40,163 nt of DNA from assembly GCA_017937705.1 (NCBI GenBank), contig JAGBDC010000030.1:102590-142752 (forward strand), given 5' to 3'. Of this stretch, positions 39,889 through 40,163 are shown piece after piece. The first letter of the stretch is position 1; each line of letters begins with the position of its first letter. The translations under genes were made by a program, and so were the position numbers. Source of the DNA: Alphaproteobacteria bacterium (GTDB taxonomy: Bacteria > Pseudomonadota > Alphaproteobacteria > RF32 > CAG-239). The notes beneath the pieces were generated by a model that made no database searches, was not told where the DNA came from, and saw nothing but the letters and a program-made list of their open reading frames with translations.

Positions 39889-40148
39889 TCATCATTGTGG
39901 GGAGTGTGCAATCCACTTCTCCGCACCGTCATTGCGAGGAGCGATAGCGACGCGGCAATCCACTCTCTACATTGTCATTGCGAGGAGCGATAGCGACGCG
40001 GCAATCCACTTCTCCGCACCGTCATTGCAAGGAGCGGTAGCGACGCGGCAATCCACTTCTCCGCACCGTCATTGCGAGGAGCGATAGCGACGCGGCAATC
40101 CACTCTCTACATTGTCATTGCGAGGAGCGATAGCGACGCGGCAATCCA
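39889..40148. repeat. REP-like palindrome array (46/47-bp period)
   Basis: Five copies of a ~35-bp unit beginning GTCATTGC and ending GCAATCCA start at 39928, 39974, 40021, 40068 and 40114, after a degenerate copy at ~39889. The unit ends are inverted (ATTGC...GCAAT). Two spacer types alternate, CTTCTCCGCACC and CTCTCTACATT, in the order B-A-B-B-A, which looks like a ~140-bp duplication. This GC-rich type of palindrome (CATTGCGAGG...GCAATCC) is widely dispersed in bacterial genomes. It lies upstream of the mdh-like gene and extends to the window edge. No gene is seen from 39871 to the end. Confidence 0.85.
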
Positions 40149-40163
40149 GAGGTTTTATAAGGC

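Noticed and set aside
39889..40163. CRISPR array
   Set aside because: The repeats are regularly spaced, but the 'spacers' are short (about 11-12 bases) and identical in two alternating types, and no cas genes are present. A REP-like array explains it.

Overview
The window looks like an AT-rich alphaproteobacterial chromosome, probably from one of the uncultured, reduced-genome, host-associated lineages. The best sequence evidence is the lexA operator, GTTC-N7-GTTC, which is the alphaproteobacterial form of the SOS box. A single LolC/E-type permease gene followed directly by lolD also fits. Gene order is chromosomal throughout. I see no integrase, transposase, phage structural gene, plasmid replication gene or CRISPR array.

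Layout. 1-365 holds the 3' end of murD, with a tRNA-Thr(CGT) starting one base after its stop codon. 431-8831 is an accessory-looking stretch: a membrane protein with a C-terminal beta-rich domain, a GNAT-like protein followed by a membrane-anchored HExxH protein, an AI-2E/PerM transporter, a nucleoside phosphorylase divergent from a LysR regulator, two small orphan genes, an internally deleted PHP-domain gene, and a 431-residue protein with an alpha/beta-hydrolase-like Cys elbow. 8823-11353 (minus strand) is an RNA-repair-type operon, rtcB - RlaP-like nucleotidyltransferase - Nudix hydrolase. 11558-16560 holds a hexose-6-phosphate mutarotase and the minus-strand rpmI-rplT-pheS-pheT cluster, with a strong hairpin between rplT and pheS. 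16752-19653 carries lolC-lolD, a periplasmic EF-hand protein and an Hsp20. A 739-residue orphan protein follows, then lexA with its operator divergent from lysS, a YibQ-type divergent polysaccharide deacetylase, tRNA-Leu(CAA) and a TPR-methyltransferase. 27287-34163 has a DUF2934-like protein with a Lys/Ala tail and the operon glgB-glgX-malQ for alpha-glucan branching, debranching and glucan transfer. 34200-37055 has a HAD hydrolase, tRNA-Glu(TTC) with an unusual 189-bp tandem repeat attached to its 3' end, a DUF218 protein and a GrpB-family protein. 37056-39870 is a minus-strand operon, mdh-like dehydrogenase - aspC - metallophosphoesterase. The window closes in a mosaic array of REP-like palindromes.

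How it works together. mdh and aspC are adjacent and could interconvert malate, oxaloacetate and aspartate. glgB, glgX and malQ remodel glycogen, and the mutarotase acts on hexose phosphates nearby. rtcB with its two companions looks like a stress RNA-end repair unit. LolCD exports lipoproteins to the outer membrane. Several housekeeping promoters share a -35/-10 architecture with 17-bp spacing (TTGCAA...TATAGT and similar), and most transcription units end in clear intrinsic terminators.

The most unusual element is at 35093-35492: two full 189-bp copies and the start of a third, seeded by the 3' end of tRNA-Glu. The copies contain several hairpins with short loops and an inverted copy of the tRNA T-arm. 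The 739-residue orphan, the HExxH protein and the RlaP-type RNA repair operon are the next best candidates. All functional calls are made by eye from sequence motifs; no database search was possible.
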